From NCBI GenBank assembly GCA_002733215.1, contig NVUY01000006.1, forward strand, positions 19,405-83,404: a stretch of DNA of 64,000 nt, given 5' to 3'. Shown in pieces: positions 35,465 through 46,700 of this stretch. Position numbers and translations under genes: made by a program. A model generated the notes under the pieces. The model saw only the letters and a program-made list of their open reading frames with translations. It did not search any database and was not told the DNA's origin. Source of the DNA: Sulfurovum sp. Its GTDB lineage: Bacteria > Campylobacterota > Campylobacteria > Campylobacterales > Sulfurovaceae. Every line of letters begins with the position of its first letter. The first letter of the stretch is position 1.

Positions 35465-37645
35465 TTAGATAGCGTCAATAATCACATTCAACGTAGCAGA
35501 AGGTCTCATTGCCTTAGATGCTAACGCGTCATTTGGCTTGAAATAACCGCCAACATCCTGTGCTTTACCTTCAACAGCTAAAAGCTCTTCCATGATCTTC
35601 GCTTCATTTTCTTTAAGCGCTTTAGCAACCGGTGTAAATTTAGCAGCCAAGTCAGCATCAGCACCGTTAGCAAGTGCATCAGCCCAAAATTGTGCTAAGA
35701 AGAAGTGAGACGCTTTGTTATCTGGCTGCCCTACTTTTCTTCCTGGCTCTTTGTTGTTGTCAAGGTAGGCATTATTTGCAGCATCAAGAGCAACTGTAAG
35801 TGCTTGAAGTTTTGCATCATTATGTTTTTGACCGATAAATCTAAGTGACTCAGCAAGCGCCAAGAACTCACCCAATGAATCCCATCTTAAGTGACCCTCA
35901 GCTAAGAATTGATCCACATGTTTAGGAGCAGAACCACCCGCACCTGTTTCGTAAAGACCTCCACCTGCAAGCAAAGGAACAATAGAAAGCATTTTAGCAG
36001 AAGTTCCAAGCTCTAAGATCGGGTACATATCTGTCAGGTGATCTCTTAGAACGTTACCGGTTACAGCGATCACATTTAACCCTGTTCTGATGATAGCGTT
36101 TGTAGCTCTGATAGCATCTGTTACTTTCATCGTTGTAATATCTAATCCACTGGTATCATGGTCTTTCAAGTAGTTATTTACTTTTTTAATAAGCTCTGCA
36201 TCATGTGCTCTGTTTTCATCTAACCAGAAGATAGCAGGGATGCCTTCAATCCTTGTTCTTTCAACTGCAAGTCTAACCCAGTCTTTGATCGCAACATCTT
36301 TTGTACGAGAGAGTCTCCAGATATCACCAGCTTCACATTCAAAGCTCATAAGGACACCATCAGCACCTGTTACAGTCACTGTTCCAGCTTCTGTAAGTTC
36401 AAACGTTGTTGGGTGAGAACCGTACTCTTCTGCTTTTTGAGCCATAAGACCAATGTTTTGCATTGCACCCATTGTTGTGACGTCGTATTGACCATTCTTC
36501 ACACAATCAGCTACCATTTCCTGGTGGAACATTGCGTAAGTAGAATCAGGGATCACCGCTACACATTCAACTGCTGCACCAGTTCTGTCCCATTGTTTAC
36601 CACCTTCACGAACCACTACAGGCATAGAAGCATCAATGATCACATCATTTGATGCATTAAAGTGTGTGGTTCCTTTATCAGAATCAACCATCGCTAGTCT
36701 AGGAGCATCTGATTCAAGTACTGCCAGGAAGTCTGCTTTGATTTCAGCTTCTTTTGCGTGACCTGCTATTTTAGCTTCTAAGTCAGACATACCCATGTTA
36801 GGATTAACATTAAGCTCTGCAAATGTGTCTGCATGTTTTGCAAAAACATCTTCAAAGAATACTGTAAAGGCATGACCGAACATAATAGGGTCAGAGATTT
36901 TCATCATCGTTGCTTTAAGGTGTAATGACCATAAGACATCATTTATTTTAGCCTCTGCAATGGTTTTTTTAAGGAATGTTTTAAGTGCAGAAATAGACAT
37001 AAATGTACCATCAAGTACTTCATCTGCAACACAATCAATAGCAGCTAACTCTTTGCCATTTAAAGCAATGGTTACTTTTTGATCTGAAGCTAAAGTCACT
37101 GATTTTTCATGTGAAAAGAAATCTCCCTTACCTTCCATGTGAGAAACATAGGCTTTACAGTTATCTGAGAATGCTCTAAGTTTATGTGGGTTTTTTTGTG
37201 CAAAGTTCTTCACAGCTACGGCTGCACGTCTATCTGAGTTACCCTCTCTTAGTACTGGGTTAACAGCAGAACCTAGACAACCAGCATATTTTGCTTGAGT
37301 TGCCTCTTCTGCTGCATTAGCAGGGTTTTCAGGAAAATCAGGGATATCATAACCTTGACCTTGAAGCTCTGTGATACAATCTTTAAGTTGACCCACTGAA
37401 GCTGAAATATTTGGAAGTTTAATGATGTTACCATCTGCTTCTAAAACAACATCACCTAGTTTAGTCAGTTCATCAACTGCCAAACCTTGGCTTGCAAGTA
37501 CTCTTCCTGCTAGTGAAATATCTTTCTCTACTACTTCAACACCTGCTGCTTGAGTAAATGCATTTACAATTGGTAACAATGAATACGTAGCCAATGCTGG
37601 CGCTTCATCGATTTTTGTCCATATGATCTTTGGTAATTTTGACAT
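35465..37645 (-). CDS. icd: NADP-dependent isocitrate dehydrogenase, monomeric type
   Basis: 726 residues, the size of the monomeric IDH family (~740) rather than the ~415-residue homodimeric form. Start SKLPKIIWTKIDEAPALATYSLLPI; internal blocks REGNSDRRAAVAVKNFA (substrate/phosphate site), NPNMGMSDLEAKI, VSHMEGKGDFFSHEKS and the C-terminal VGGYFKPNDALASKAMRPSA are all characteristic. Interconverts isocitrate and 2-oxoglutarate plus CO2, in the oxidative TCA cycle or, in autotrophic Campylobacterota, in the reductive TCA cycle. Monocistronic, between two intergenic regions. Confidence 0.96.
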   Translation of the reverse strand: MSKLPKIIWTKIDEAPALATYSLLPIVNAFTQAAGVEVVEKDISLAGRVLASQGLAVDELTKLGDVVLEADGNIIKLPNISASVGQLKDCITELQGQGYDIPDFPENPANAAEEATQAKYAGCLGSAVNPVLREGNSDRRAAVAVKNFAQKNPHKLRAFSDNCKAYVSHMEGKGDFFSHEKSVTLASDQKVTIALNGKELAAIDCVADEVLDGTFMSISALKTFLKKTIAEAKINDVLWSLHLKATMMKISDPIMFGHAFTVFFEDVFAKHADTFAELNVNPNMGMSDLEAKIAGHAKEAEIKADFLAVLESDAPRLAMVDSDKGTTHFNASNDVIIDASMPVVVREGGKQWDRTGAAVECVAVIPDSTYAMFHQEMVADCVKNGQYDVTTMGAMQNIGLMAQKAEEYGSHPTTFELTEAGTVTVTGADGVLMSFECEAGDIWRLSRTKDVAIKDWVRLAVERTRIEGIPAIFWLDENRAHDAELIKKVNNYLKDHDTSGLDITTMKVTDAIRATNAIIRTGLNVIAVTGNVLRDHLTDMYPILELGTSAKMLSIVPLLAGGGLYETGAGGSAPKHVDQFLAEGHLRWDSLGEFLALAESLRFIGQKHNDAKLQALTVALDAANNAYLDNNKEPGRKVGQPDNKASHFFLAQFWADALANGADADLAAKFTPVAKALKENEAKIMEELLAVEGKAQDVGGYFKPNDALASKAMRPSATLNVIIDAI

Positions 37646-37954
37646 TATTGTTCCTTAAAATTGGTATTTTTATGGAATAATTGTAACACCATTTCTAAAA
37701 TAGGACAAATAATTAATGTTACTGTTCCATATTATGTTAATTATTGTTTCAATATTACACATAAAGCAGAAGATTAGTGACGAAAATCAAAATTAATACG
37801 CTTTTTCTAATTTCAAACAACTAATGTTTTGACATGTGTTACCATCATATATTACTGTGCTTACCAAATTTTGATATTATCTTTTTAAAATTTTCTATAC
37901 ACTATCATTTGAGGTTTCAAACACAAAAGAGAATGAACACTATAAGGAAGCAAT
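37646..37954. other. Divergent intergenic region idh / nhaA
   Basis: 309 bases without a gene, very AT-rich. It contains an inverted repeat AATAATTAA (37708-37716) / TTAATTATT (37737-37745), a possible operator in front of idh, and a TTGACA about 120 bases before nhaA without a well-spaced -10. No RNA gene or riboswitch recognised. Confidence 0.5.
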
Positions 37955-39133
37955 TTGAATATCATTGAAAAATTAAAGAAGAATGAATCATCCGCAGGCA
38001 TACTGCTGATAGTAGTAACGATTTTGGCACTTATTTTACAAAACTCTGCCATGTCAGAATACTATAGCAGTTTTCTATATACACCTGTTGAGATAAAATT
38101 TGGTAATCTTGAGATCGCAAAACCTTTACTTCTATGGGTGAATGACGGGCTGATGGCTATTTTCTTTTTTCTCATTGGTCTGGAAGTAAAAAGAGAAGTA
38201 CTGGAGGGGCATCTTTCCTCCATGAGTCAAATTGCACTGCCTGGTATCGCTGCCATTGGTGGTATGCTGATCCCTGCTTTGGTCTTTATCGCTTATAACC
38301 AGGGAGAATCCTTTGCCATGAAAGGATGGGCGATACCCACTGCTACAGATATCGCTTTTGCTTTGGGTATTTTATCTCTGCTTGGTAACAGAGTTCCTGT
38401 ATCGCTAAAGATATTTTTAATGGCACTTGCGATCATAGATGACCTCGGTGCCATTGTGATCATCGCACTCTTTTATACCTCTGAGCTCTCAACCCTCTCT
38501 ATAGGGATAGCTTCTGCAGCACTTGTTGTGCTATTTATTATGAACAGGATGAAGGTTGCTAAAAAATCATTTTATATAGTACTAGGTATTGTGCTTTGGG
38601 TATCTGTATTGAAATCTGGAGTTCATGCGACTTTAGCCGGTGTAGCATTGGCATTTTTGATCCCACTTTATTCCAAAGACAAAGAGGGTAAACGTTTTTC
38701 AATGTCTAAAGAGATGGAGCATGATCTTCATTATTGGGTTGCCTTTTTTATCTTGCCGCTTTTTGCTTTTGTCAATGCAGGCGTTGATCTTAGAGGTATT
38801 TCACTTACAGAGATGGCAGGTCCTGTCCCTATGGGTATTATGATGGGTCTCTTTGTCGGTAAGCAGGTTGGTGTATTTGGATTTAGCTGGATCGCTATCA
38901 AGATGGGGTGGGCTAAACTTCCCAAAGATGGGACTATGATGCAACTTTATGGTGTATCTGTACTAACGGGGATAGGGTTTACTATGAGTCTATTTGTTGA
39001 TTCCCTGGCTTACAACGACACTGAAGTTTATCTTTATGCTGATAAACTTGCGATACTCTTAGGTTCATTCCTTTCTGGAATTGTTGGTTATATCATTTTG
39101 AAAATAGCCAAGCCTTCAAAACAAGTTATATAA
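37955..39133 (+). CDS. nhaA: NhaA Na+/H+ antiporter
   Basis: 392 residues, 12 TM. TTG start at 37955, chosen because AAGGAAG lies 4 bases before it and no ATG gives the correct N terminus. Key residues present: WAIPTATDIAFALG (the TM4 unwound segment, with Asp133 equivalent) and AIIDDLGAIVIIA (the DD pair of TM5 that binds Na+ and H+). DGLMAIFFFLIGLEVKRE is the family opening. Exports Na+ in exchange for protons at the inner membrane; suits a marine setting. Confidence 0.95.
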   Translation: MNIIEKLKKNESSAGILLIVVTILALILQNSAMSEYYSSFLYTPVEIKFGNLEIAKPLLLWVNDGLMAIFFFLIGLEVKREVLEGHLSSMSQIALPGIAAIGGMLIPALVFIAYNQGESFAMKGWAIPTATDIAFALGILSLLGNRVPVSLKIFLMALAIIDDLGAIVIIALFYTSELSTLSIGIASAALVVLFIMNRMKVAKKSFYIVLGIVLWVSVLKSGVHATLAGVALAFLIPLYSKDKEGKRFSMSKEMEHDLHYWVAFFILPLFAFVNAGVDLRGISLTEMAGPVPMGIMMGLFVGKQVGVFGFSWIAIKMGWAKLPKDGTMMQLYGVSVLTGIGFTMSLFVDSLAYNDTEVYLYADKLAILLGSFLSGIVGYIILKIAKPSKQVI

Positions 39134-39216
39134 TAAGACGACCTTATTATTAATATATGATTAACTTTTAACAGTTAGAATTTTTTGCGTCAAACAAATA
39201 TACTTAAAGGGTTTTT

Positions 39217-39666
39217 ATGAAAAAACTAAACAAAACTTTACTTACAGCTACCTTGCTTACCGCACTACTTGTACCAGGTGCTCTTCATGCGGAACAGGCA
39301 AAAGGTTTGAATGTTATAGTAAATTCTGATAACAAACAAACACAGGCAATGGCTATGGTTTTGTCACTTGTGGCTATCAAAAAACATCATAAAGAAGTAC
39401 ATATGATTTTGTGTGGAAAAGCTGGTAATTTAGCCGATAAAAACATTAAAGGGTTACCGGTGAAGAGACCTAATGGTACCACACCCTCAGCAAAAGATCA
39501 TCTTAAAAAGATCATTAAATTAGGTGCAACGGTACAAGTATGCCCCCTTTACCTGCCAAACTCAGGAAAAGACAAATCTATCCTTTTAGAGGGTATTACC
39601 GTAGCTAAACCACCGGCAATTGCTGCAAAACTTTTAGATACAGCTTATAAGAATATATCATTTTAA
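39217..39666 (+). CDS. Exported DsrE/DsrF-like protein
   Basis: 149 residues: signal peptide (LLTATLLTALLVPGALHA-EQ), then a DsrE-like alpha/beta domain (GLNVIVNSDNKQTQAMAMVLS, VHMILCGKAGNLADKN, LGATVQVCPLYLPN). Cysteines in MILCG and QVCP are at positions used by this family for sulfur transfer. Periplasmic DsrE-like proteins are common in sulfur-oxidising Campylobacterota; a role in sulfur handling is probable but unproven. Monocistronic. Confidence 0.8.
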   Translation: MKKLNKTLLTATLLTALLVPGALHAEQAKGLNVIVNSDNKQTQAMAMVLSLVAIKKHHKEVHMILCGKAGNLADKNIKGLPVKRPNGTTPSAKDHLKKIIKLGATVQVCPLYLPNSGKDKSILLEGITVAKPPAIAAKLLDTAYKNISF

Positions 39667-39854
39667 ACAAAGGATGATATTTTATTATTTTATAGGGTTC
39701 GATATAAAGGGGACCCCTCAAGTAGACGTCATCAGATGTGAACCTTTAGTGCATGAAACACTTAACATGAAACACTCAACAGGAAGCAAACTGAAGAATT
39801 AAAAGTTAAAATAGAAGCTTTCATACGAATAAGACTTTAAGGAAATAGCATTTC
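39667..39854. other. Intergenic with 14-bp tandem repeat before the antiporter gene
   Basis: 188 bases. CATGAAACACTTAA (39752-39765) is followed at once by CATGAAACACTCAA (39766-39779), one mismatch. GGGGACCCC is at 39709-39717. The tandem repeat could be an operator for the downstream ion-transport genes. Confidence 0.5.
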
Positions 39855-41471
39855 ATGTTAGAAATTATCATTTTTACTATACTCATAGCAACGCTCTTAA
39901 ATTTGTTTTTAAGACAATTTAAAATACCTACGATCATAGGCTATATCGCTACCGGAACTATTATCGCTTACGGATTTGACCTGCACGATGCTATACACAA
40001 TGAAGAGTTGAAAGAGATAGCAGAGTTCGGAGTAGTCTTTTTGATGTTTACTATTGGACTGGAATTTTCCGTAAAACATCTGATAAGAATGAAAAAAGAA
40101 GTTTTTTTATACGGTGGTCTTCAGGTTTTTGTCACAGCAGGCATTTTTACTTTTTTTGCATATTATTTGTTCAATATCGAACTAGAAGCATCCATCATCA
40201 TCGGGGCGGCAATGGCACTTTCTTCTACTGCCATCGTGCTAAAACTTTTAAATGAAAATGGAGACATCAACAAAATCTACGGTCGTAAAGTATTGGGGAT
40301 ATTACTGTTTCAAGATATTGCGGTCATTCCTATTTTACTTATGATCACTCTCTTTTCCATTAAAGATGCATCCGTTTCATCATTGCTTTTTCTAACATTT
40401 ATCAAAGCTGTTGCTTTGATAGTTGGCTTGTTTATGGCAGGCAAGTATCTACTTGAGCCGTTTTTTCATGAAGTCAGCAAGACAAAATCAAATGAGATAT
40501 TTATCTCTTCTATCCTACTTATCGTTATCGGTTCATCATTTTTGGCACATCAATTGGAATTTTCATATTCGCTGGGTGCATTTATCGCAGGGATGATGAT
40601 CTCGGAGACCAAATATAAACATCAGGTTGAAGCCGACCTAATTCCTTTTAGGGACCTTTTGCTTGGTGTATTTTTTGTAACCGTTGGAATGCAGCTTGAT
40701 TTTAGAACCATCTATGAAAACATCATTACCATATCGATTCTCTTACCTGTTTTAATCGTGATGAAGATCGCTATCATATTTGCCATTTTAAGATTTGCTA
40801 CAAACAAAAGAAACGCACTCAAAAGTGGTTTGGCACTCTTTCAGCTTGGAGAGTTTGGCTTGGTTATTTTTGAACTCTCACTGGCAAAAGGATTACTTGA
40901 TCCTGAACTTGGTCAAATTCTCATTATTACCGTAGTTATATCTATGGTGTTAACGCCATTTGTTTTAAAGAATATATCTCAAATAGCAGATATTTTACAT
41001 AAAAAAGAAGAAGAAACCGGCGATGTAGAAGACATAGCTATCACCGGGCAGGATTCGGTAGGACATATTGTACTTATTGGTTTTGGTAGACTTGGAAAAC
41101 GCATCTCAGAAGAGATTCAAAAAGAAGGTCTTGTCTATATAGCCATAGAAGATGATATAAAAGCAGTACAAGATGCTCAAAGAGAAGGTTTTCCTGTTAT
41201 ATTTGGAAATGCTACACAAAAAAGTATCTTGGAATCTGTAAATATTAAAAATGCATCAGCCGTCATTATATCACTTGGGAACAGTCAAAAGCTAACACAT
41301 GTTTGTGAAGTAGTAAATGAATTAACAGACAACGTAACAACCATTGTGAAAGTAAATCATCGTGAAGACAGAGATGCTATATCAGGTTTGAACTTGACGC
41401 ATATTATTGTTGAAACCGAAAAAACGGCAGCTGCCATGTTTAAAGAAGTTAAAAACTGTCAAACATCATAA
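39855..41471 (+). CDS. Kef-type (CPA2) cation:proton antiporter with C-terminal RCK domain
   Basis: 538 residues. About 13 TM (to ~380) with the CPA2 signatures [45 protein letters not shown] and [15 protein letters not shown]. After a charged linker ([13 protein letters not shown]) comes a TrkA-N/RCK domain starting [18 protein letters not shown] (GxGxxG nucleotide site) that ends about residue 535. This is KefB/C-like, moving K+ or Na+ against H+ under nucleotide control. Followed after 8 bases by the sodium channel gene, AAGGA ribosome site between. Confidence 0.92.
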   Translation: MLEIIIFTILIATLLNLFLRQFKIPTIIGYIATGTIIAYGFDLHDAIHNEELKEIAEFGVVFLMFTIGLEFSVKHLIRMKKEVFLYGGLQVFVTAGIFTFFAYYLFNIELEASIIIGAAMALSSTAIVLKLLNENGDINKIYGRKVLGILLFQDIAVIPILLMITLFSIKDASVSSLLFLTFIKAVALIVGLFMAGKYLLEPFFHEVSKTKSNEIFISSILLIVIGSSFLAHQLEFSYSLGAFIAGMMISETKYKHQVEADLIPFRDLLLGVFFVTVGMQLDFRTIYENIITISILLPVLIVMKIAIIFAILRFATNKRNALKSGLALFQLGEFGLVIFELSLAKGLLDPELGQILIITVVISMVLTPFVLKNISQIADILHKKEEETGDVEDIAITGQDSVGHIVLIGFGRLGKRISEEIQKEGLVYIAIEDDIKAVQDAQREGFPVIFGNATQKSILESVNIKNASAVIISLGNSQKLTHVCEVVNELTDNVTTIVKVNHREDRDAISGLNLTHIIVETEKTAAAMFKEVKNCQTS

Positions 41472-41479
41472 GGAAAAAA

Positions 41480-42277
41480 ATGTATCACCGTATAAAAAAT
41501 TTAGTTGATAATCAGAAATTTCAAAACTTCATCATGGGTATAATTATACTTAATGGTATCACCATGGGGTTTGAAACATCCAGAGAGTTTGCTTCTACTT
41601 ACCACACATCTTTTGAACTGTTCAATATGTTCGTTATCACTATTTTTACGATAGAGATCGCTTTACGGATCTATGTATACAGAGCATCGTTTTTCAAAGA
41701 CCCCTGGTCTTTGTTTGATTTTACGATCGTTGCGATCTCCCTGGTCCCTGCAAGTGCCGGATTTGAGATATTCAGGGTACTGAGAGTTTTGAGACTCTTC
41801 AGACTTATCACAGTGGTACCGCAAATGAGAAAGATCATTGCTGCTTTATTGAGCGTGATACCGGGTATTGCCTCCATAGCAGGACTACTGACACTCTTTT
41901 TCTATATCTTTGCCATCATGTCAACACAACTCTTTGGAGAAAAATTTCCGCAGTGGTTCGGGACACTGGGTGAGTCTTTTTATACACTGTTTCAGATCAT
42001 GACACTGGAATCCTGGTCCATGGGTATCGTACGTCCCGTAATGGAGGTTTATCCGCTTGCCTGGATATTTTTTGTTCCGTTCATCTTCATGGCTACCTTC
42101 ATCATCGTCAACCTCATCATCGCCATTGTAGTCGATGCCATGAATGAGATGAATGCCGGTGAGGAAGAGCATATCATTGAAGAGTTTCATTCAAGTGAAG
42201 ATGCAGCAAAGCTGGAAATTCAGAAATTGAGAGAGGATATAAAAGAGTTGAAGGCACTGATTATCTCTAGAGCGTAG
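41480..42277 (+). CDS. Voltage-gated sodium channel (BacNav, NaChBac/NavAb type)
   Basis: 265 residues, one 6-TM subunit forming a tetramer. S4 is the arginine-rich [22 protein letters not shown] (four or five Arg at every third place); the pore loop has the selectivity filter TLESWSM, identical to that of NavAb and NavMs; S6 is followed by a helical tail ([18 protein letters not shown]) that should form the family's C-terminal coiled coil. It lies 8 bases after the Kef-type antiporter and is probably cotranscribed, linking Na+ entry with cation/H+ exchange. Physiological role in Campylobacterota is open. Confidence 0.95.
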   Translation: MYHRIKNLVDNQKFQNFIMGIIILNGITMGFETSREFASTYHTSFELFNMFVITIFTIEIALRIYVYRASFFKDPWSLFDFTIVAISLVPASAGFEIFRVLRVLRLFRLITVVPQMRKIIAALLSVIPGIASIAGLLTLFFYIFAIMSTQLFGEKFPQWFGTLGESFYTLFQIMTLESWSMGIVRPVMEVYPLAWIFFVPFIFMATFIIVNLIIAIVVDAMNEMNAGEEEHIIEEFHSSEDAAKLEIQKLREDIKELKALIISRA

Positions 42278-42308
42278 CCCCCTAAAGAGAGTTAGATACT
42301 ACGTAAAT

Positions 42309-42671
42309 TTATGGGTACAAAAATGCACTTCTTCCCATTTTTTGGCGAATAAAGTTTAAGCTTTTTTGTACACTTCGAAAAGAGAGTAGCTTCAGGAGTA
42401 AATCTATTTTGTTTAAAACTATCAGTCCTACCAATATAGTTAAAATGCCTTCTCCCGGGAATATCAGCATTATAACACCTATTACAATTAATAGATAACC
42501 TAAAATATTTCTTATATTTTTAATAACTTTAAACAGTTTTGGATAACGTATAGGATTGTCTATATAGTCTTTTTGAGACTTGATAAAATAATCTGAAGGC
42601 AAAAAATATAATAATCCAGCAGAAAAAACAATTGTGATAAGTGATAAAAGTATGGTTATTTTTATTAGCAT
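42309..42671 (-). CDS. Small membrane protein, PGPGW-like
   Basis: 120 residues, three TM: MLIKITILLSLITIVFSAGLL, NILGYLLIVIGVIMLIFPGEG and ILTILVGLIVLNKI. The PGEGILTILVGL segment resembles the PGPG-containing motif of the TIGR02611/PGPGW family. Function unknown. The only minus-strand gene in a plus-strand block, so separately transcribed. Confidence 0.65.
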   Translation of the reverse strand: MLIKITILLSLITIVFSAGLLYFLPSDYFIKSQKDYIDNPIRYPKLFKVIKNIRNILGYLLIVIGVIMLIFPGEGILTILVGLIVLNKIDLLLKLLSFRSVQKSLNFIRQKMGRSAFLYP

Positions 42672-42833
42672 AAAAAACCTTTTTTTAATAAATCAAACGT
42701 TTTATACTTTTGAATTTTGTTAACTTTTAGAGTGTATCATAACAAATAAATGTTAATCTATTGTGTGGATATATACCAACAGTATCCGAATACATTTACT
42801 TACAAATAATGAATTAAGAGGGAGGCATTAAAA

Positions 42834-43766
42834 ATGAAAGAGACACTCAATGCTATATATAGTGGCTTTAGAGAGATACTAACATGGCATACTATGCGCT
42901 ATGCATTAATTTCCGGAGCAATCGTTGCTCTTATCTGGGCAGTTATAGGATTTTTTGCATGGGATATTTTAGTAGGACTCAGTACTTCGTTTATAGAATT
43001 GCTTCCTTTTAAAATAATACGCTCCGATGGTGCATCTATGCTCTCTGCCTTTATATGGATCCAGTTGGTGCTCGTAACCTTTGCATTCATTTATATATTT
43101 ATAGGCAATTTCATTCTTCGCTCTCTAGATAGAGATAAATATACTGCTTTTACAATATTGACCATCTTTGGAACTTCACTTTTTTGGGCAGTGGTATGGT
43201 TTTTTATGCATGACTATATTCATGCACAGCTTGTAAATTTTTTAAGCACACTCCCCTTTGAAACCATAAAAAAAGGCTTTGCTTCACTGATGGCTTTTTA
43301 TTTTATCTATAATGGTGTTGTTATGACTATGGTATTTTTTGCAAGTTTTTTCAGTGCCCCTCTCATGCGTGCTATAGAAGAAAAAAATGGTACAGAAGCT
43401 AACTTGGTACAAACCAATAGGTTTAGGTCAATGAAGTATACGCTTAAAGACAGTTTGATTTTCACTGCACTGGTAATAGTTCTTTTTCCTCTTGTGTTTA
43501 TACCTGTTATCGATATGTTTGTGCAACTAGCCTTGTGGTCATGGTTTATCAAAAATACGATGAGTTATGATGCAGCATCTTTGGTTTATGAAGAGAAACA
43601 AGAAGAGGAGATAGCAAAACATAAACCTGCAGTATGGTTCATCTCTTTTGTGACAGTACTTTTCAATTTTCTGCCGATATTTAACATCTTTGGTCCATTC
43701 TTCGGTGAAATAGCAATGTTCCGTTATTTTAAAAATATCAAAGAAGCCCAAAAAGAAGCAGAGTAG
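42834..43766 (+). CDS. EI24/CysZ-like integral membrane protein
   Basis: 310 residues with about six to eight TM segments. SGFREILTWHTMRYALISGAI at the start and FFSAPLMRAIEEKNG ... YTLKDSLIFTALVIVLFPLVFIP ... FNFLPIFNIFGPFFGEIAMFRYF in the second half are the usual blocks of EI24-domain proteins in Campylobacterota. CysZ relatives move sulfate; this group is uncharacterised. Good AGGGAGG ribosome site. Precedes the AI-2E/ATPase fusion by 29 bases, probably same operon. Confidence 0.78.
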   Translation: MKETLNAIYSGFREILTWHTMRYALISGAIVALIWAVIGFFAWDILVGLSTSFIELLPFKIIRSDGASMLSAFIWIQLVLVTFAFIYIFIGNFILRSLDRDKYTAFTILTIFGTSLFWAVVWFFMHDYIHAQLVNFLSTLPFETIKKGFASLMAFYFIYNGVVMTMVFFASFFSAPLMRAIEEKNGTEANLVQTNRFRSMKYTLKDSLIFTALVIVLFPLVFIPVIDMFVQLALWSWFIKNTMSYDAASLVYEEKQEEEIAKHKPAVWFISFVTVLFNFLPIFNIFGPFFGEIAMFRYFKNIKEAQKEAE

Positions 43767-43795
43767 GTTTACAAGCAAAAAAATAAGGATTATAT

Positions 43796-46700
43796 GTGAA
43801 TAAGCAACACAGTATCGATATATACAAAATATGGTTAGGTTTGGCAGCGTTTATGATCATTATCGCAGGCGTAAAAGCCGCCCATTCCATTGTTGTACTT
43901 TTTTTACTTTCTGTTTTTATAGCAACAGCCAGTGCCCCCGCGGTCTTTTGGTTGGAGAAACTAAAAATACCCCGTATTATTGCTTTTTTCATAGTGTTAT
44001 CTACTGTAGTTATTGTACTTTTTGGATTTGGATATATACTTTCTACTTCTGTGGATAGTTTTTTAGCCAAGACACCTCAGTATCAAGCTAAAATCATAGA
44101 AATTATCGACTATATGAGTTATTTATTAGGGAAAGTGGGTATTGAAATATCTGAAAGTCATTTAGAAAATATGTTGGATCCTTCAAATTTTTTAGGGTTT
44201 GCAGGAAGTTTCTTAACAGCACTTACTGCGATACTTTCAAATTCATTTATCATACTTTTAGGGACTACATTTTTACTCTTTGAAATATCGAACTTTAAAG
44301 AGAAACTTGTAATGATTCATCAAAATGATGAAACAGAAAATACTTATTTTGAAACTTTTGGACAAAAGATAAATAGATATCTGGCAATAAAAACTGTTAT
44401 CAGCTTTGTAACAGCAGTGATCATTACATCAGGTCTCAGTATTTTGGGTATAGATTTTGCTCTTCTTTTGGGACTTATTGTATTTTTATTCAACTTCATT
44501 CCAAGTTTTGGTTCTATTTTAGCAGCGATACCTGCTGTATTGGTAGCACTCGTAGGTGTAGATGGAGAAAGTGTATTTTGGGTTATTCTTTTATACTTGT
44601 CTGTCAATGTGCTTATAGGAAATATTATAGAACCTCGGATCATGGGTAAAAACTTGGGACTGTCGGTTGTAGTAGTATTTTTCTCTTTAATATTTTGGGG
44701 ATGGGTCTTGGGTCCGGTTGGTATGTTTTTAGCTGTTCCCCTCACCATGACCATAAAACTGGCACTTGACAGTCATTCATCTACAGAGTCTATAGCTATA
44801 CTTTTGGGTACCGGAGAATCAAAACGAGACTTTAAAACCATCAGTAGTTATAGCAATAAAAACTGGCACAGCACAAATGAAGATGAAATCATACAGATAC
44901 TTGACTCAAATAGCAAGGACGGACTTGATACAAATGAAGTAGGCAAAAGGCATCAGCGTTACGGTAAAAACATTTTAACTGTCAAAAAAACAAAAGGACC
45001 CCTGTTTCGTTTTATGATTCAGTTCCATCAGGCACTGGTTTACATACTTCTCGCTGCCACAGCAGTCAAGATCTACCTCGATGACTGGGTAGCTGCAGGT
45101 GTTATTTTAGCTGTGGTCATACTCAATGCAATCATTGGATTTGTTCAGGAAAATAAAGCCTTATCTGCTTTGTCTGCCTTATCAAGTGCACTTGTAACCA
45201 AGTCTACCGTATTGCGTTCTGGAGAAAAAAAGCAGATAGACTCCAGAGATTTAGTACCAGGAGATATAGTCTTGCTTCAGTCTGGAGATAAAGTACCTGC
45301 TGATATACGATTGCTCTCTTCGAGAGAACTACAGATAGACGAATCTGCACTCACAGGTGAGTCTCTTCCCGTCAGTAAACTTAACTCTATACTCCAAGAC
45401 GATACACTCCTTGCTGATCGTAGTAATATGCTCTACTCTTCTACCTTAGTAACGTATGGTACAGGGCTTGGAGTTGTTGTAAAAACCGGTGACAGTACAG
45501 AAATAGGTCGTATATCCGAGCTTATAAGTTCGGCCGAAGTACTGGCAACACCACTGACTCAAAAGATAGCAAAGTTCTCTCATGTGCTTCTCTTTGCCAT
45601 ACTTGGACTAGCCACCATCACATTTTTTATAGGTTTGATGCATGGAGATTCTTGGGAAAGTCTCTTTATGTCTGCGGTTGCTTTGTCCGTAGCGATGATA
45701 CCGGAAGGTTTGCCTGCTGTTTTAACCATCACCCTTGCTATCGGCGTATCTAGAATGGCGAAGCGAAATGCCATTATACGTAATCTCCCGGCTGTGGAAA
45801 CTCTGGGTAGTACAACAGTTATCTGTTCAGATAAAACGGGTACGCTGACACGTAATGAAATGACAGTACAACATCTCTGGGCAGGTGCTGAGAATTTTGA
45901 AGTCTCAGGTATTGGTTATGCTCCTGAGGGAAGTTTTACACAAAACAAAGAAAACTTTGAACTCACAACAAAGTCACACCTTGTAGAACTATTGCAGGCA
46001 GGCTTGCTTTGTAATGATGCTGTGCTGAAACAAAAAGGTGAAGCATGGGTTATTGAAGGTGACCCAACCGAAGGTGCCATGTTAGTTTCTGCACACAAAG
46101 CAAATTTACATGAGAGTGATATCTTTGAACAAATGCCCAGACTCGATACGATTCCTTTTGAATCACAACATCAGTATATGGCAACGTTACATGAAGATAA
46201 AAGGACTAAAGAACATGTTGTTTATGTCAAAGGTTCCGTAGAGAGCATCTTACAGCGCTGTGATGTCGTTCTGGGGAGTAATGGTGCTACTACAGCATTG
46301 AACCATAGTCAAATCGAAGATAAGGTAAAAGAAATGGCAGAGCAAGGCTTGCGTGTTTTGGCCTTTGCTCGCCTTCTCCTACCATCTGACATCAATGATA
46401 TAGATCATGAGCATATTGCCAAGGGATTACAGTTTATAGGTTTGCAGGCTATGATAGATCCGCCAAGAGAGGAAGCAGTAAAAGCGATAGCCGCTTGTCA
46501 TGCTGCGGGTATTGATGTCAAAATGATCACTGGTGACCATGCCATCACTGCTGCTGCAATCGCCCAACAGATAGGCATAAATCATGAAGAAAGTTCTACA
46601 AAAGTGTTTACAGGTAGAGAACTAGAAAAATTAAGTGATGATGCCTTGATAGACGCTGCAAAGCAAGCATCTGTTTTTGCCAGAGTGACGCCTGAGCAAA

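Noticed and set aside
39709..39717. GGGGACCCC palindrome
   Set aside because: Too short, with no T run or repeated copy; insufficient for a terminator or operator call.
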